In this document: piece by piece, positions 23,157-31,819 of the stretch
Layout of the letters: each line of letters opens with the position of its first letter
Numbering within the stretch: the stretch's first letter is position 1
Assembly: GCF_008710135.1 (NCBI RefSeq)
Contig: NZ_VYKK01000003.1
Location: 1-64,000 of the forward strand
Direction: 5' to 3'
DNA: 64,000 nucleotides
Source: Paenibacillus spiritus
GTDB taxonomy: Bacteria > Bacillota > Bacilli > Paenibacillales > Paenibacillaceae
Notes under the pieces: generated by a model
The model's input: only the letters and a program-made list of their open reading frames with translations
The model's database searches: none
What the model was told of the DNA's origin: nothing
Program-made: the position numbers and the translations under genes

Positions 23157-25181
23157 ATGGACCAACTGGGTATTCATTATAACTTCTGGATCGTGCTGCT
23201 TTCTTTTGTCGTAGCGGTTGCCGCATCCTATTCGGCCTTCAATCTGCTGTCCCAGGCGGACGGCTCCTCCCCTTTCTCCAGACGGCTGTGGCTCCTGACC
23301 GCCTCCTGTGTGCTGGGAAGCGGCATCTGGGCTATGCATTATATTGGCATCATGGCCGGAGAGTTGCCCTTCAAAGTTACCTATCATGCGGGCGGGGCCC
23401 TTCTCTCCATTCTGACCAGCATAGTATTCAGCTATCTCTCGCTGAGTCTGCTTGTATCCTCCAGGCCCCGGCTCGGCCAGATCATGGCTGGCGGCGCTCT
23501 GCTCTGCATCGCGATCGCCGGAATGCATTATATCGGCATGAGCTCGCTGAATATGAAAGCTCACCTTCACTATAACCTGCTGTCCCAGGGCATTGCCGTG
23601 CTGCTTGCTCTGTTCGCGTCCTGGCTCGGCCTGTTCCTCTTCAGCCGTTCCAAAGCGCAAGCCGGCTTCAGCCGCTGGCGTCTGTTCGCCTCTGTCTTTC
23701 TCGGCTTTGCCGTAACCGGGCTTCACTACACAAGCGTGAGAATCTCCCATATGGGCTATGTCGGGGCAGACGGCATCCATTCCTCCTTCATGCAGACGGA
23801 TGCTATTCTGCTGATCGGCGTCTCGCTGGTAACGCTGTTCATGTTCGTGATATCGGGCAGCGCAGTGTTCCTGGACCGTCATGTGCTGGAGCGCATGGCC
23901 TACCATGACCCGCTGACCGGCCTGCCGAACCGGCATGGACTGGAACGTTATTTTGAAGATGAATTCCTCGCCAACCGGTATGGTTCGGTCTTCTTTGTCG
24001 ACCTCGACCGGTTCAAGGCCATCAACGATACGCTGGGTCATGACATCGGCGATATGCTGCTGGAAGAGGCGGCCCGCCGCCTGCTGAAGCTGCGTCAGGA
24101 GGATGGACGAGGCCGGGTGTTCCGGCTTGGAGGCGACGAGTTCCTGATTGCCATTCCCGGCTGCGGACGGGAAGAGGCGAAGGAAGAAGCGCTGCGGATT
24201 CTCAGCGAGGTGAAGCGTCCTTACCGGATCGAGGGCAACGAGCTGTATGTCACAGCCAGCATCGGGATCAGCCTCTCCCCGACCCACGGGATGGACCGCT
24301 CCTCTCTGATGAAGGCGGCCGATACGGCGCTCTATACCTCTAAGGATTCCGGCAAGAATAAATTCAGCATCTTCGACCAGGAGATGAACCGCCATCAGGT
24401 GCGGCGGATGTCGCTGGAGAAGGATCTGCGCAAGGCCTTGGCCCGCTCCGAGTTCATGGTTGTCTACCAGCCGAAATGGGACTCGCTGCTTAATGTTACA
24501 GTCGGTCTCGAAGCGCTGCTGCGGTGGAGACACCCGGAGTACGGAATCGTATCTCCGGCCGAGTTCATCCCGATTGCCGAGGAGACAGGCCTGATCGTCC
24601 CGATTACCTACTGGATGCTTCACGAGGTGTGCAGCCAGAATATGCTGTGGCACAAGGAATCCATAGCCGAAGTCGCTGTGTCGATCAATATGTCCGCCAA
24701 AATGTTCGAGACCGACGATCTCTACGAGGTGGTGGAGGAGGCGCTGAGCCGTTCCGGCTTGCCGCCGCACTACCTGGAGCTTGAGATCACGGAGTCGATC
24801 GCCATGAACAATATGGAGGAGACCGTTGCCCAGCTGTCGAAGCTGCGCAGCCTGGGCGTCCGGGTGTCGCTGGACGACTTCGGCACCGGGTTCTCCTCGC
24901 TGGGCAATCTGGATGAAATTCCGGTGAACACGCTCAAGATTGACCAGGTGTTCATCCGCAAGAGCAAGATGCATTCCAAGAAGGCCATCATCAGCAATAT
25001 CATTGCCATTGCCGGCAACCTGAACATGGATGTGGTGGCCGAAGGGGTGGAGACCCCGGAGCAGATTGAACTGCTTCAATCGCTGGGCTGCCGGGTGATG
25101 CAGGGCTACTACTACGGCCGGCCTATGGCTGTTAGTGAGCTGGGGCGCTGGTTCAGCGAGAATGCGCAGGCGGCGGGCTGA
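23157..25181 (+). CDS. MHYT-GGDEF-EAL cyclic-di-GMP signalling protein
   Basis: A 674-residue membrane sensor. The N-terminal ~245 residues form a seven-helix MHYT domain with the repeated signatures MHYIGIMAG (60-68), MHYIGMSS and LHYTSVRISHMG; such domains are proposed to bind copper and sense gases. The GGDEF domain (about 255-410) has intact LGGDEF. The EAL domain (about 425-665) has GLEALLRWRHP, LEITES, DDFGTGFSSLGNL and KIDQVFI. Both catalytic sites look intact. The start at 23157 follows GAGAGG; the upstream in-frame extension to 23109 lacks a ribosome binding site. A strong terminator follows. Confidence 0.93.
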   Translation: MDQLGIHYNFWIVLLSFVVAVAASYSAFNLLSQADGSSPFSRRLWLLTASCVLGSGIWAMHYIGIMAGELPFKVTYHAGGALLSILTSIVFSYLSLSLLVSSRPRLGQIMAGGALLCIAIAGMHYIGMSSLNMKAHLHYNLLSQGIAVLLALFASWLGLFLFSRSKAQAGFSRWRLFASVFLGFAVTGLHYTSVRISHMGYVGADGIHSSFMQTDAILLIGVSLVTLFMFVISGSAVFLDRHVLERMAYHDPLTGLPNRHGLERYFEDEFLANRYGSVFFVDLDRFKAINDTLGHDIGDMLLEEAARRLLKLRQEDGRGRVFRLGGDEFLIAIPGCGREEAKEEALRILSEVKRPYRIEGNELYVTASIGISLSPTHGMDRSSLMKAADTALYTSKDSGKNKFSIFDQEMNRHQVRRMSLEKDLRKALARSEFMVVYQPKWDSLLNVTVGLEALLRWRHPEYGIVSPAEFIPIAEETGLIVPITYWMLHEVCSQNMLWHKESIAEVAVSINMSAKMFETDDLYEVVEEALSRSGLPPHYLELEITESIAMNNMEETVAQLSKLRSLGVRVSLDDFGTGFSSLGNLDEIPVNTLKIDQVFIRKSKMHSKKAIISNIIAIAGNLNMDVVAEGVETPEQIELLQSLGCRVMQGYYYGRPMAVSELGRWFSENAQAAG

Positions 25182-25210
25182 ACGGCCGGCTCCGAAGACG
25201 TTCATGACCC

Positions 25211-25263
25211 ATAACAGAAGCCCCCGGCTTCCGCGCAGGCGGATAGCCGGGGGCTTCTGTTAT
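25211..25263. terminator. bidirectional terminator between convergent genes
   Basis: A 19-bp perfect stem (25211-25229 with 25245-25263) between the MHYT protein gene (+) and the secreted protein gene (-). Confidence 0.9.
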
Positions 25264-25271
25264 TCTAGGAA

Positions 25272-27200
25272 CTAATAGAGGTATTTGACGATTCCGTTCA
25301 GGAAGCCGACGACGTGATCGTTGTAATACCAGAGATCGTACCGGACGCCGCTGATGGTGTATTTCTCGGTATAATCCGGGGCGCCCCAGGAGATTTGAAC
25401 CTGCTGAGTCGTCATGCCTTTTGAAATGACACTGTTCTTGATTTTCTCCCAGATCTCGGGCGTGAACGAATACATCTTCTTCGGGTCGGAAGGGAAGAAC
25501 ATGTCCTTGTTCGCCAGAAGCTGGGCAATCTCGGTCGGCGAGTAGGCGGTATTGCTCCAGGCCTTCGTTCCGTCCGCAAAAGAGAAGATAAGAACGAACC
25601 GTCCCTTGAAGTCGGGCTCCAAATCCTTAATGGTGGTTTTTTGCAGCCGACAATCACTGCTGAACCGATTGAACCAATACACCTTGCCGATGTATTTGGA
25701 CAGACTGCCGATCGCTTTCTTCTTGGCCACCTCGTAAGTGCCCTGCGTCTGGACGACCTGCTTGGCCTGGCCGAACGAGACGTTGATCTTCTTGACGCTG
25801 TCGTTCCAGGAGAGGGAAGCTCCAAGTTCACTCTTCAGCAGATCGCCGGGGAAGACGGCGAGACTGCTGACCAAATGGACCTTCCCCGGCATGGTGACCG
25901 ACTGTCCGTCCACGGTAGCGATGGCGCTGCCCACCTTGAACTGAAAGCTGCGTTCGCCGAGCTGGACCGTGAAGCTTTTGCCGTCCGCAGAGGCCTTGAC
26001 CTCTCCGCCCAGCTTCTGAAAGAAAGTCTGGATGGGCAGGAACATCATGCCGTTCTCCCGGGAGCCTCCCAGCAGCTCGGCATCGGACTGAATGACGACG
26101 GATGCGGTCTGGGTCAGTCCGCCGGATGTGACGGTGACCAACGCTTCGCCGACGCCCGTCGCCTTGAGAGTGCCGTCTTCCTGAAGCTTGAGCAGGTAGG
26201 GCTTATCGATGCTGACATGAGCCTCGGTCTTCGACACCCACCGGGATGCGCCGTTGGACCAGCTCTCGGCGATGGAGAAACCGGTCTCCTGGCCGACCGT
26301 AAGCGCAGGCTTCTGAACCTTCACGTCCAGCGAGACCGGATTCGGTATGGAGACGGCGGACAATTCATGGGTGGAAGTGTCATAGACCGCAAGGCTGCCG
26401 TCATTCAGCCGGACAAGAAGGAGCTCGGATTGAATAATCTCCTGAATACTGGCTACCCCCGACAGACCGGGATAGGACTCGCCAAGTCTGCTCTCATGCA
26501 GCATGGAGGGCTCGAGCGGCGCGACGGTGCCGTCCTGCTTCAGAACGAGCAGAGGGCCCCAGAGATAATAGACGCTGCGTGCGTCTCCGGCGATGACCCG
26601 GGGCACATAACGGGTCTTGTCCCATTCGTAGTATTGGGCCTGCCCCGACTTTAGTGATACCGCCACAGTGCCGTTATCGTTGATTGCAATCGAAGCCACA
26701 TCGTCCGGGCTGGCAAAACGGTCAATGGTGTAGACGCCGGAGTCGCTGCGGCTCTTCAGCTCGCCGGTACGGCTGAGCGTGAGCAGGCGGCTGTCATTGC
26801 TGGCGATCCGGACGATGTCGGTGTAACCGGCCATCTGCTGTCCGTCCGTCGTCCAGACGGTGCCGTCCTGCTTCAGCGCGTATGGGCCCGAGAGAGAGAC
26901 GACGTCTACCGGCGAGGGCAGCATGCGAAGATAATCCGTGTTCGCGAGCTTGAGAATACGGCCGTCCTCCGACAGGCCATAGTCCCCGTCGAGCTCCTTC
27001 AGTTTGTAATCCAGCAGCCGGTAGGTCTTCTGGTCAGGATTCTCCACCCAGGTCGATCCGTCGCTCATCAGGAAGACATCCCCGTATTCGTTCAGGTAGC
27101 CATGGTCAATGACCGTCTGGGAAGCGGCGTGGGCTTTGCCGGCTCCCGATGCGATAACCAGCGCCGTTACAGCCGCAAGCCCCCATTGGATCCCTTTCAT
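25272..27200 (-). CDS. secreted protein with copper-amine-oxidase-N-terminal-like domain
   Basis: A 642-residue exported protein. The signal peptide is about 1-25 (MKGIQWGLAAVTALVIASGAGKAHA|A). Residues ~30-280 contain repeated strands of the form LKQDGTVWTTDG, VAVSLKSGQAQYYEW, LVLKQDGTVAPL, like a degenerate RCC1/WD-type propeller. A bacterial Ig-like (Big_2) segment follows at about 285-370 (SIDKPYLLKLQEDGTLKATGVGEALVTVTSGG). A copper-amine-oxidase N1-type domain follows (GMMFLPIQTFFQKLGGEVKASADGKSFTVQLG), then a C-terminal unknown region. Such domains are widespread in secreted Paenibacillus proteins, where they are probably cell-wall or ligand-binding modules, not oxidases. The catalytic function is unknown. 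Confidence 0.82.
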   Translation of the reverse strand: MKGIQWGLAAVTALVIASGAGKAHAASQTVIDHGYLNEYGDVFLMSDGSTWVENPDQKTYRLLDYKLKELDGDYGLSEDGRILKLANTDYLRMLPSPVDVVSLSGPYALKQDGTVWTTDGQQMAGYTDIVRIASNDSRLLTLSRTGELKSRSDSGVYTIDRFASPDDVASIAINDNGTVAVSLKSGQAQYYEWDKTRYVPRVIAGDARSVYYLWGPLLVLKQDGTVAPLEPSMLHESRLGESYPGLSGVASIQEIIQSELLLVRLNDGSLAVYDTSTHELSAVSIPNPVSLDVKVQKPALTVGQETGFSIAESWSNGASRWVSKTEAHVSIDKPYLLKLQEDGTLKATGVGEALVTVTSGGLTQTASVVIQSDAELLGGSRENGMMFLPIQTFFQKLGGEVKASADGKSFTVQLGERSFQFKVGSAIATVDGQSVTMPGKVHLVSSLAVFPGDLLKSELGASLSWNDSVKKINVSFGQAKQVVQTQGTYEVAKKKAIGSLSKYIGKVYWFNRFSSDCRLQKTTIKDLEPDFKGRFVLIFSFADGTKAWSNTAYSPTEIAQLLANKDMFFPSDPKKMYSFTPEIWEKIKNSVISKGMTTQQVQISWGAPDYTEKYTISGVRYDLWYYNDHVVGFLNGIVKYLY

Positions 27201-27305
27201 TTCTCACTCATCTCCTTGTTGGAATTAAAGCAGGTGAACCGGACAGCCAAGCAGAACAAAACCGGCAGGCGCGAATGCAGCATGCCTGCCGGCCGGGACG
27301 GCTTG

Positions 27306-29006
27306 TTATTGCTCCACCTTGAATCTCTCGATGAGATTCTGCAGCTTGTCGGCCAGCGACGAGAGGAAGGCGGCCGACGCCTCCACTTCCTGCATGGCAG
27401 CGAGCTGCTGCTGGGAGGAAGCGGACATGCTCTCCGCTCCCTCGGCGGTCTGATTGGAAATGCTGACAACGCTCTGGAGGGAGGTCACCAGTTCCTCGGC
27501 AATGCCGGAGAGCTGGCGGACCGTATCCGAGATCTCCCGGCTCTGCCCCGACATGGCGTTCACGAACGTCTCGATGTCGGCGAAGGAGCGGCCGGCTGCC
27601 GCGACCATCTCCGTTCCCTGCTCCATCTCCTGGGAGGAGCGGTTCATCGTATCGCCCGCCAGCTCCATCTGCTCCAGAATCTGTCCGAGCAGCATGCCGA
27701 TCTGGGCGGCGGATTGGGACGAGCGCTCGGCCAGCTTGCGGACGGATTGGGCGACGACGGCGAAGCCGCGGCCTTCCTCGCCAGCGCGGGCCGCTTCGAT
27801 GGCCGCATTCAGCGACAAGAGATTGGTCTCTTCCGCAATGCCGGCGATAATGCCTACAATGGCTTCAATCTCTCTGGAGTGGCCGGACAGCGTCTCGATA
27901 ATCCCGGCAAGATCGCCGATGCTGCCGCTCATAACCTTCATCTGGCGGGTCGTCGAATCCATGGACTCCCGTCCGGAACGGGCCTGCTCCGTGCCCCGGG
28001 AAGCGTACTGCATCGCTTCTTCGGTATTCTTGGCAATCTCTTCGATGAAGCGGGACACTTCCTGAACGGAACGATAGCTGCTCTCGAGATTGCTGAGCTG
28101 AAGCTGGGCGCCTTCGGCCAGGTCCATCGTAATGTTGACCGTATGCTCGCCGGCGCGGTTCGTCTCCTGCGCGCTGGCCGACAGCTCCTGGGAGGAGGAG
28201 GCTACCTGCATGGAAGTATCGTTGACCTCCGTGATCAGGCTGCGCAGACTGAGCGTCATGTCGTTGAAATCCCGGGCAAGCGTTCCGATCTCATCCTTGC
28301 TGCTAAGCAGCAGCGGATCATGCGAGAGATCGCCGCTTGCGACCCGGTTGACGGAAGCCGACAGCCGGGACAGCGGATGAACCATCCGGCGGATCAGCAG
28401 GTAGGCGGCGAGAATGGCTGCGACCAGAATACCCGCGCCGATCAGGAACGGCTTCAGAATAATCTCCATTGTGCGCTCTTTCACAAGTGAGCCATCAAAG
28501 TTGATCGCCATCAGCGCGACAATCGGCTTAGTCGGATCATGGTCCTGGTAGATGGGCCCGTAGCCGGTCTTCAGCGAGACGCCGTCGTATGTATAGACAC
28601 TGGAATAGGTGGAATGCTTCATCTTGGTAATCATGTCTTTGTCTTCTTGGTTAAAATAGAACGAATCGCCTGCCTTGTATCCGCGGGCCTGAAAGTTCTT
28701 GTCGGCGGCAAGGATCTTGCCGTCCAGCGACAGAATAAACACTTCCTTGAAGATCGGCTTGTGCCCGACTACCCAGCCGATTCGATCCTGAACCGCGCTC
28801 AGCTGGCTGTTGTCGCCGTTCGCAAGGGCGCTGACAACAGCGGGGTCCAGTAATCCCGTTGTAATATTGGCGCAGCCGACCAGCTCGATGCCGGCAGCTT
28901 CGTCAATCTGATGATAGGCAGCGCGATAGCCGAAGAAGCCGATGGAGGCTCCGACCAGCAGCAGTACAGTCAGCATCATCCACGTTAATTTTGTAGCCAG
29001 TTTCAT
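27306..29006 (-). CDS. methyl-accepting chemotaxis protein
   Basis: A 566-residue chemoreceptor. Membrane segment about 8-28, extracytoplasmic single-Cache-like sensor about 35-185 ([30 protein letters not shown]), second membrane segment about 195-215, HAMP domain, then the signalling coiled coil. The hairpin tip is [39 protein letters not shown] replaces the usual AxEVRKLAE Glu-Val. It relays ligand binding to CheA/CheW. The frame is open to 29105, but MKLATK at 29006 begins the membrane anchor and follows GGTGGAAG. A sigma-D-like promoter lies upstream. Confidence 0.92.
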   Translation of the reverse strand: MKLATKLTWMMLTVLLLVGASIGFFGYRAAYHQIDEAAGIELVGCANITTGLLDPAVVSALANGDNSQLSAVQDRIGWVVGHKPIFKEVFILSLDGKILAADKNFQARGYKAGDSFYFNQEDKDMITKMKHSTYSSVYTYDGVSLKTGYGPIYQDHDPTKPIVALMAINFDGSLVKERTMEIILKPFLIGAGILVAAILAAYLLIRRMVHPLSRLSASVNRVASGDLSHDPLLLSSKDEIGTLARDFNDMTLSLRSLITEVNDTSMQVASSSQELSASAQETNRAGEHTVNITMDLAEGAQLQLSNLESSYRSVQEVSRFIEEIAKNTEEAMQYASRGTEQARSGRESMDSTTRQMKVMSGSIGDLAGIIETLSGHSREIEAIVGIIAGIAEETNLLSLNAAIEAARAGEEGRGFAVVAQSVRKLAERSSQSAAQIGMLLGQILEQMELAGDTMNRSSQEMEQGTEMVAAAGRSFADIETFVNAMSGQSREISDTVRQLSGIAEELVTSLQSVVSISNQTAEGAESMSASSQQQLAAMQEVEASAAFLSSLADKLQNLIERFKVEQ

Positions 29007-29052
29007 TCTTCCACCAACCCAATCCGTCAAGTTATAAAAGCCGATGCTCATT

Positions 29053-29077
29053 ATATCGGAATTCAAACAGCGGTTCA
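29053..29077 (-). promoter_or_regulatory. sigma-D (flagellar) type promoter of the chemoreceptor gene
   Basis: CCGATAT at 29053-29059 matches the B. subtilis sigma-D -10. TGAA at 29074-29077, 14 bp upstream, matches TAAA at three of four positions. It is about 45 bp before the start codon and is biologically apt for a chemotaxis gene. Confidence 0.6.
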
Positions 29078-29242
29078 TTAATAAGAACGGTTGAATAGGT
29101 GACAAAAAGCAAAAAATTTAATAGCAGGCAATTTAAAATTCACAACTTTGCCGAAGTTTTAAAAATGACCCGATCTTCCATTGAATGTCCCAACCCCGAA
29201 ATGATACGCTAAGAGTACGACAAGATACGGGAGTGAACTAGA

Positions 29243-29674
29243 ATGGCATTCGAGCAAGACCAGTTGGTGGAAGAGATCGCCTTATCCATGTTCAGAGTGC
29301 AGAAACGGATCATATCCGGCATGTCATTGACCAAGGAGCTGGGACTTACCTTCCCGCAATTCTCGCTGCTGACCATGATCTCCAAGCGGCCGGGCGCGCG
29401 GGTCGTTCAATTGGCCGAGCGCATGGATGTCAAGTCGAGCGCGGTAACCGTCATGCTCGACCGGATGGAAGCCATCGGCCTGGTCGCCCGCGAACCGGAC
29501 GAGCATGACCGGCGCGCTGTTGTGGTGAACATCACGACTAAGGGGGAGCAGGTTCTGAGGGAGGGGCGGGAGCAGCTCCAGACGACGCTGAGCGAGCAGC
29601 TGGCGATTCTGAAGCCGGAAGAACTGGAGCTCTTCGCTTCCTGTTACCGGATGCTCGAGCGTCAGGAACGCTAA
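29243..29674 (+). CDS. MarR family transcriptional regulator (first)
   Basis: A 143-residue dimeric winged-helix repressor. The recognition region is about 55-75 (VVQLAERMDVKSSAVTVMLDRMEAIGLV), and the wing is REPDEHDRRAVVVNITTKGEQVL, the standard MarR D-x-R-D/R signature. GGGAG precedes the ATG. Divergent from the chemoreceptor and alone in its transcription unit, ending at a shared terminator. Targets and ligand are unknown. Confidence 0.9.
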   Translation: MAFEQDQLVEEIALSMFRVQKRIISGMSLTKELGLTFPQFSLLTMISKRPGARVVQLAERMDVKSSAVTVMLDRMEAIGLVAREPDEHDRRAVVVNITTKGEQVLREGREQLQTTLSEQLAILKPEELELFASCYRMLERQER

Positions 29675-29773
29675 AGCCTGCTGCGCTGCTGCCAGCCGCC
29701 GGAGAACGATAGTCCGCCCGGCGAAGCAGGCAAGGCGGCGGTTCTAGAGAGGCTCGAAATGGCTCGAAATAAG

Positions 29774-29817
29774 AAGACCGGGCGGTCAGGGAATCCCTGG
29801 CCGCCCGGTCTTTCTTT
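29774..29817. terminator. bidirectional terminator between MarR and LTA synthase genes
   Basis: An 18-bp stem with one G-T pair (29774-29791 with 29795-29812), then TTTCTTT. A 10-bp direct duplication (GGCTCGAAAT twice, 29751-29770) lies just before it. Confidence 0.88.
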
Positions 29818-29839
29818 GGAAGACGGGATAGGCGATAAG

Positions 29840-31696
29840 TCAGTTCTTCTTCTTATCCGGGAGCAGCTGCACATAGCTGTCGGACATGCGGAGCAGGTAG
29901 AGCGCCCGGTTGTACTCATCCTCCGTGGCGGCCGGCTGCTTGTCATGCGCAGCCAGCGGATACTGGGTATTGTCCGCGAAGCTGTTGCCCGGGATCAGAA
30001 TGCCGGAAGTGGCAATGAAGGAGCCGGACGGGAGATAGTACCGCTCGGGCAGCAGATTGACGGTCTGATTCAGCAGGTCCTGGCCGAAATGAATGTGATT
30101 CGCCAGGGAGACGCCGAGCAGATTGGCAGCCGTCGGCATAATGTCAATTTCTCCGCCGACCTGCCCCAGCGTCTTCGGCTCGGCGCCGGGAACACGGACG
30201 ATCAACGGAATATTCAGCATATTGCTGTAGCCGTACTCGTGGCCGTAGATTTCCTTCATGAGCTTCTCGTCGTCTTTGTCGAGCGAGTAGATGGGCAGTC
30301 CCATATGGTCGCCGTAGACCATGATGACGCTGTTGTCCCACAGTCCTTTGTCTTTCAGCTCCTGCACGAACTGGCCGAAGGCATAATCGGCATAGTTCTG
30401 GGCCCGGACATAATCGCCCACGAACGTGCCCTCATAGCGCTCCGGCAGCTTCATCTTGTACTTGGACGCCGGGATGGTGAACGGGTGGTGCGCCGACATG
30501 GAAATGATCTGGGCGTAGAAGGGACGCCCGGTTGCGCTCATCTGCTGAAGCTCGTCGGTCGTCCGGCGGTACAGCACCTCGTCCGAGGCGCCGAAGAAGA
30601 AGGAATCCTCTTCGCCGAAGAACGAATGGTCGTAATACTTCTGCCAGCCCAGCGCGCTGTAGAGTTCGCCCCGGTTCCAGAACTTGACCGAGTTCACGTG
30701 GAAGGTCGCGGTCTGGTATCCGCCGTCGCCCAGGAGGCGCGGCAGACTCGGAAGAGCCTTGTCGACATACATCTGGGTGGCGGCCCCTTTTGGCGGAATA
30801 TAGAGGGAGGTATTGGACACGAATTCGGCGTCCGACGTGTTGCCCTGGCCCACCATCTGATAGAAGTTCGGGAAGTACAGGCTGTCTTTCATAAAAGCGT
30901 TCAGATGCGGCGTAATCTCCTGGCCGTCGATCTTCAGGCCGATCAGGAAATTCTGCAGCGACTCCATCTGCACGATAATGAGATTCTTGCCTTTGGCTGC
31001 GCCGAAGAGATACGGATTGGCCGGATGCTGGATGCCCTTGGTCTTGTCGATGGCGTCCTGGGTAATCTGGCTGGCCGGGACGGGATCGAGTTTGTCTTGA
31101 GCAAAGATCGTGTAAGCTTCATAATTAAGAATGCCCATCTCCTGCGCCTTCTTGATCTCGTTCATGCTCGCCTTGTTGGGCAGAATATTGAAGAGACAGA
31201 CGGCAAGCGAGGCTACGAGCAGGGCAGTGTAGACCCGGCGGCTGCTGCGGCGGTTGATCCGCTCTTTCTTGTAGCTGCGGCCTTTCTTGTTCAGAAGGAA
31301 GTAGTAGCCGAGCACGATGACATCGACGAATACGAGCAGGTAGTACGGGTCCATGAGCGAGAAGACGCTGCTCTTGACCTCGGTGACCTGGTTCATCTGT
31401 TCCGCCGCATGGTAAGTGACGATAACGCCGAAATACTTGTAGTACATAATGGCGGCAAAATAAATGCCCGTCATCACCAGATTGACGGTCAAATAATAGC
31501 CGAACTTGCGCCTCGACGCCAGGCCTTCAATCAGGGAGAACAACACCCAGGCAAATGGGAGTTCGGTCAGAATCGCCTGCCAGGACAGCGGATGATCAAA
31601 GATAACGCCCCAGGCCAGCAGGCATTTGAGCAGCATAATCAAGGTGAAGAACACAAACGGCTTTGAGAGCCACCGCTTGATTACAGAGGATGACAC
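29840..31696 (-). CDS. LTA synthase family protein (LtaS-type polyglycerolphosphate transferase)
   Basis: About 618 residues. Five N-terminal membrane helices anchor an extracellular sulfatase-fold domain that transfers glycerolphosphate from phosphatidylglycerol to lipoteichoic acid. The catalytic threonine motif GQGNTSDAEF is intact, as are the metal-site regions SMSAHHPFTIP, MVYGDHMGLP and FHVNSVKFWNR. The frame opens at 31753. I chose GTG 31696 (VSSSVIKRWLSK) because GAAGG lies seven bases upstream; ATG 31714 lacks a good site but would add only six residues. Whether it is the primary synthase, a stress paralogue or a primase cannot be told. Confidence 0.9.
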   Translation of the reverse strand: MSSSVIKRWLSKPFVFFTLIMLLKCLLAWGVIFDHPLSWQAILTELPFAWVLFSLIEGLASRRKFGYYLTVNLVMTGIYFAAIMYYKYFGVIVTYHAAEQMNQVTEVKSSVFSLMDPYYLLVFVDVIVLGYYFLLNKKGRSYKKERINRRSSRRVYTALLVASLAVCLFNILPNKASMNEIKKAQEMGILNYEAYTIFAQDKLDPVPASQITQDAIDKTKGIQHPANPYLFGAAKGKNLIIVQMESLQNFLIGLKIDGQEITPHLNAFMKDSLYFPNFYQMVGQGNTSDAEFVSNTSLYIPPKGAATQMYVDKALPSLPRLLGDGGYQTATFHVNSVKFWNRGELYSALGWQKYYDHSFFGEEDSFFFGASDEVLYRRTTDELQQMSATGRPFYAQIISMSAHHPFTIPASKYKMKLPERYEGTFVGDYVRAQNYADYAFGQFVQELKDKGLWDNSVIMVYGDHMGLPIYSLDKDDEKLMKEIYGHEYGYSNMLNIPLIVRVPGAEPKTLGQVGGEIDIMPTAANLLGVSLANHIHFGQDLLNQTVNLLPERYYLPSGSFIATSGILIPGNSFADNTQYPLAAHDKQPAATEDEYNRALYLLRMSDSYVQLLPDKKKN

Positions 31697-31819
31697 GGCT
31701 TCGCCTTCTTTCATGATGATAAAGGGCAGAATTCCCCAACATACACAGACCATTATGCAACCGTGGACAGGGGATTGTCAAAGCCGCAGCGGCCCGGCGG
31801 CAGGAAGGAAGAGAGTGGA

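Noticed and set aside
23052..25205. 717-residue minus-strand frame opposite the MHYT-GGDEF-EAL gene
   Set aside because: No family motif; composition is that of an antisense shadow.
29759..31666. 635-residue plus-strand frame opposite the LTA synthase gene
   Set aside because: The LTA synthase catalytic motifs on the minus strand are unambiguous; this frame has no motif or ribosome binding site.
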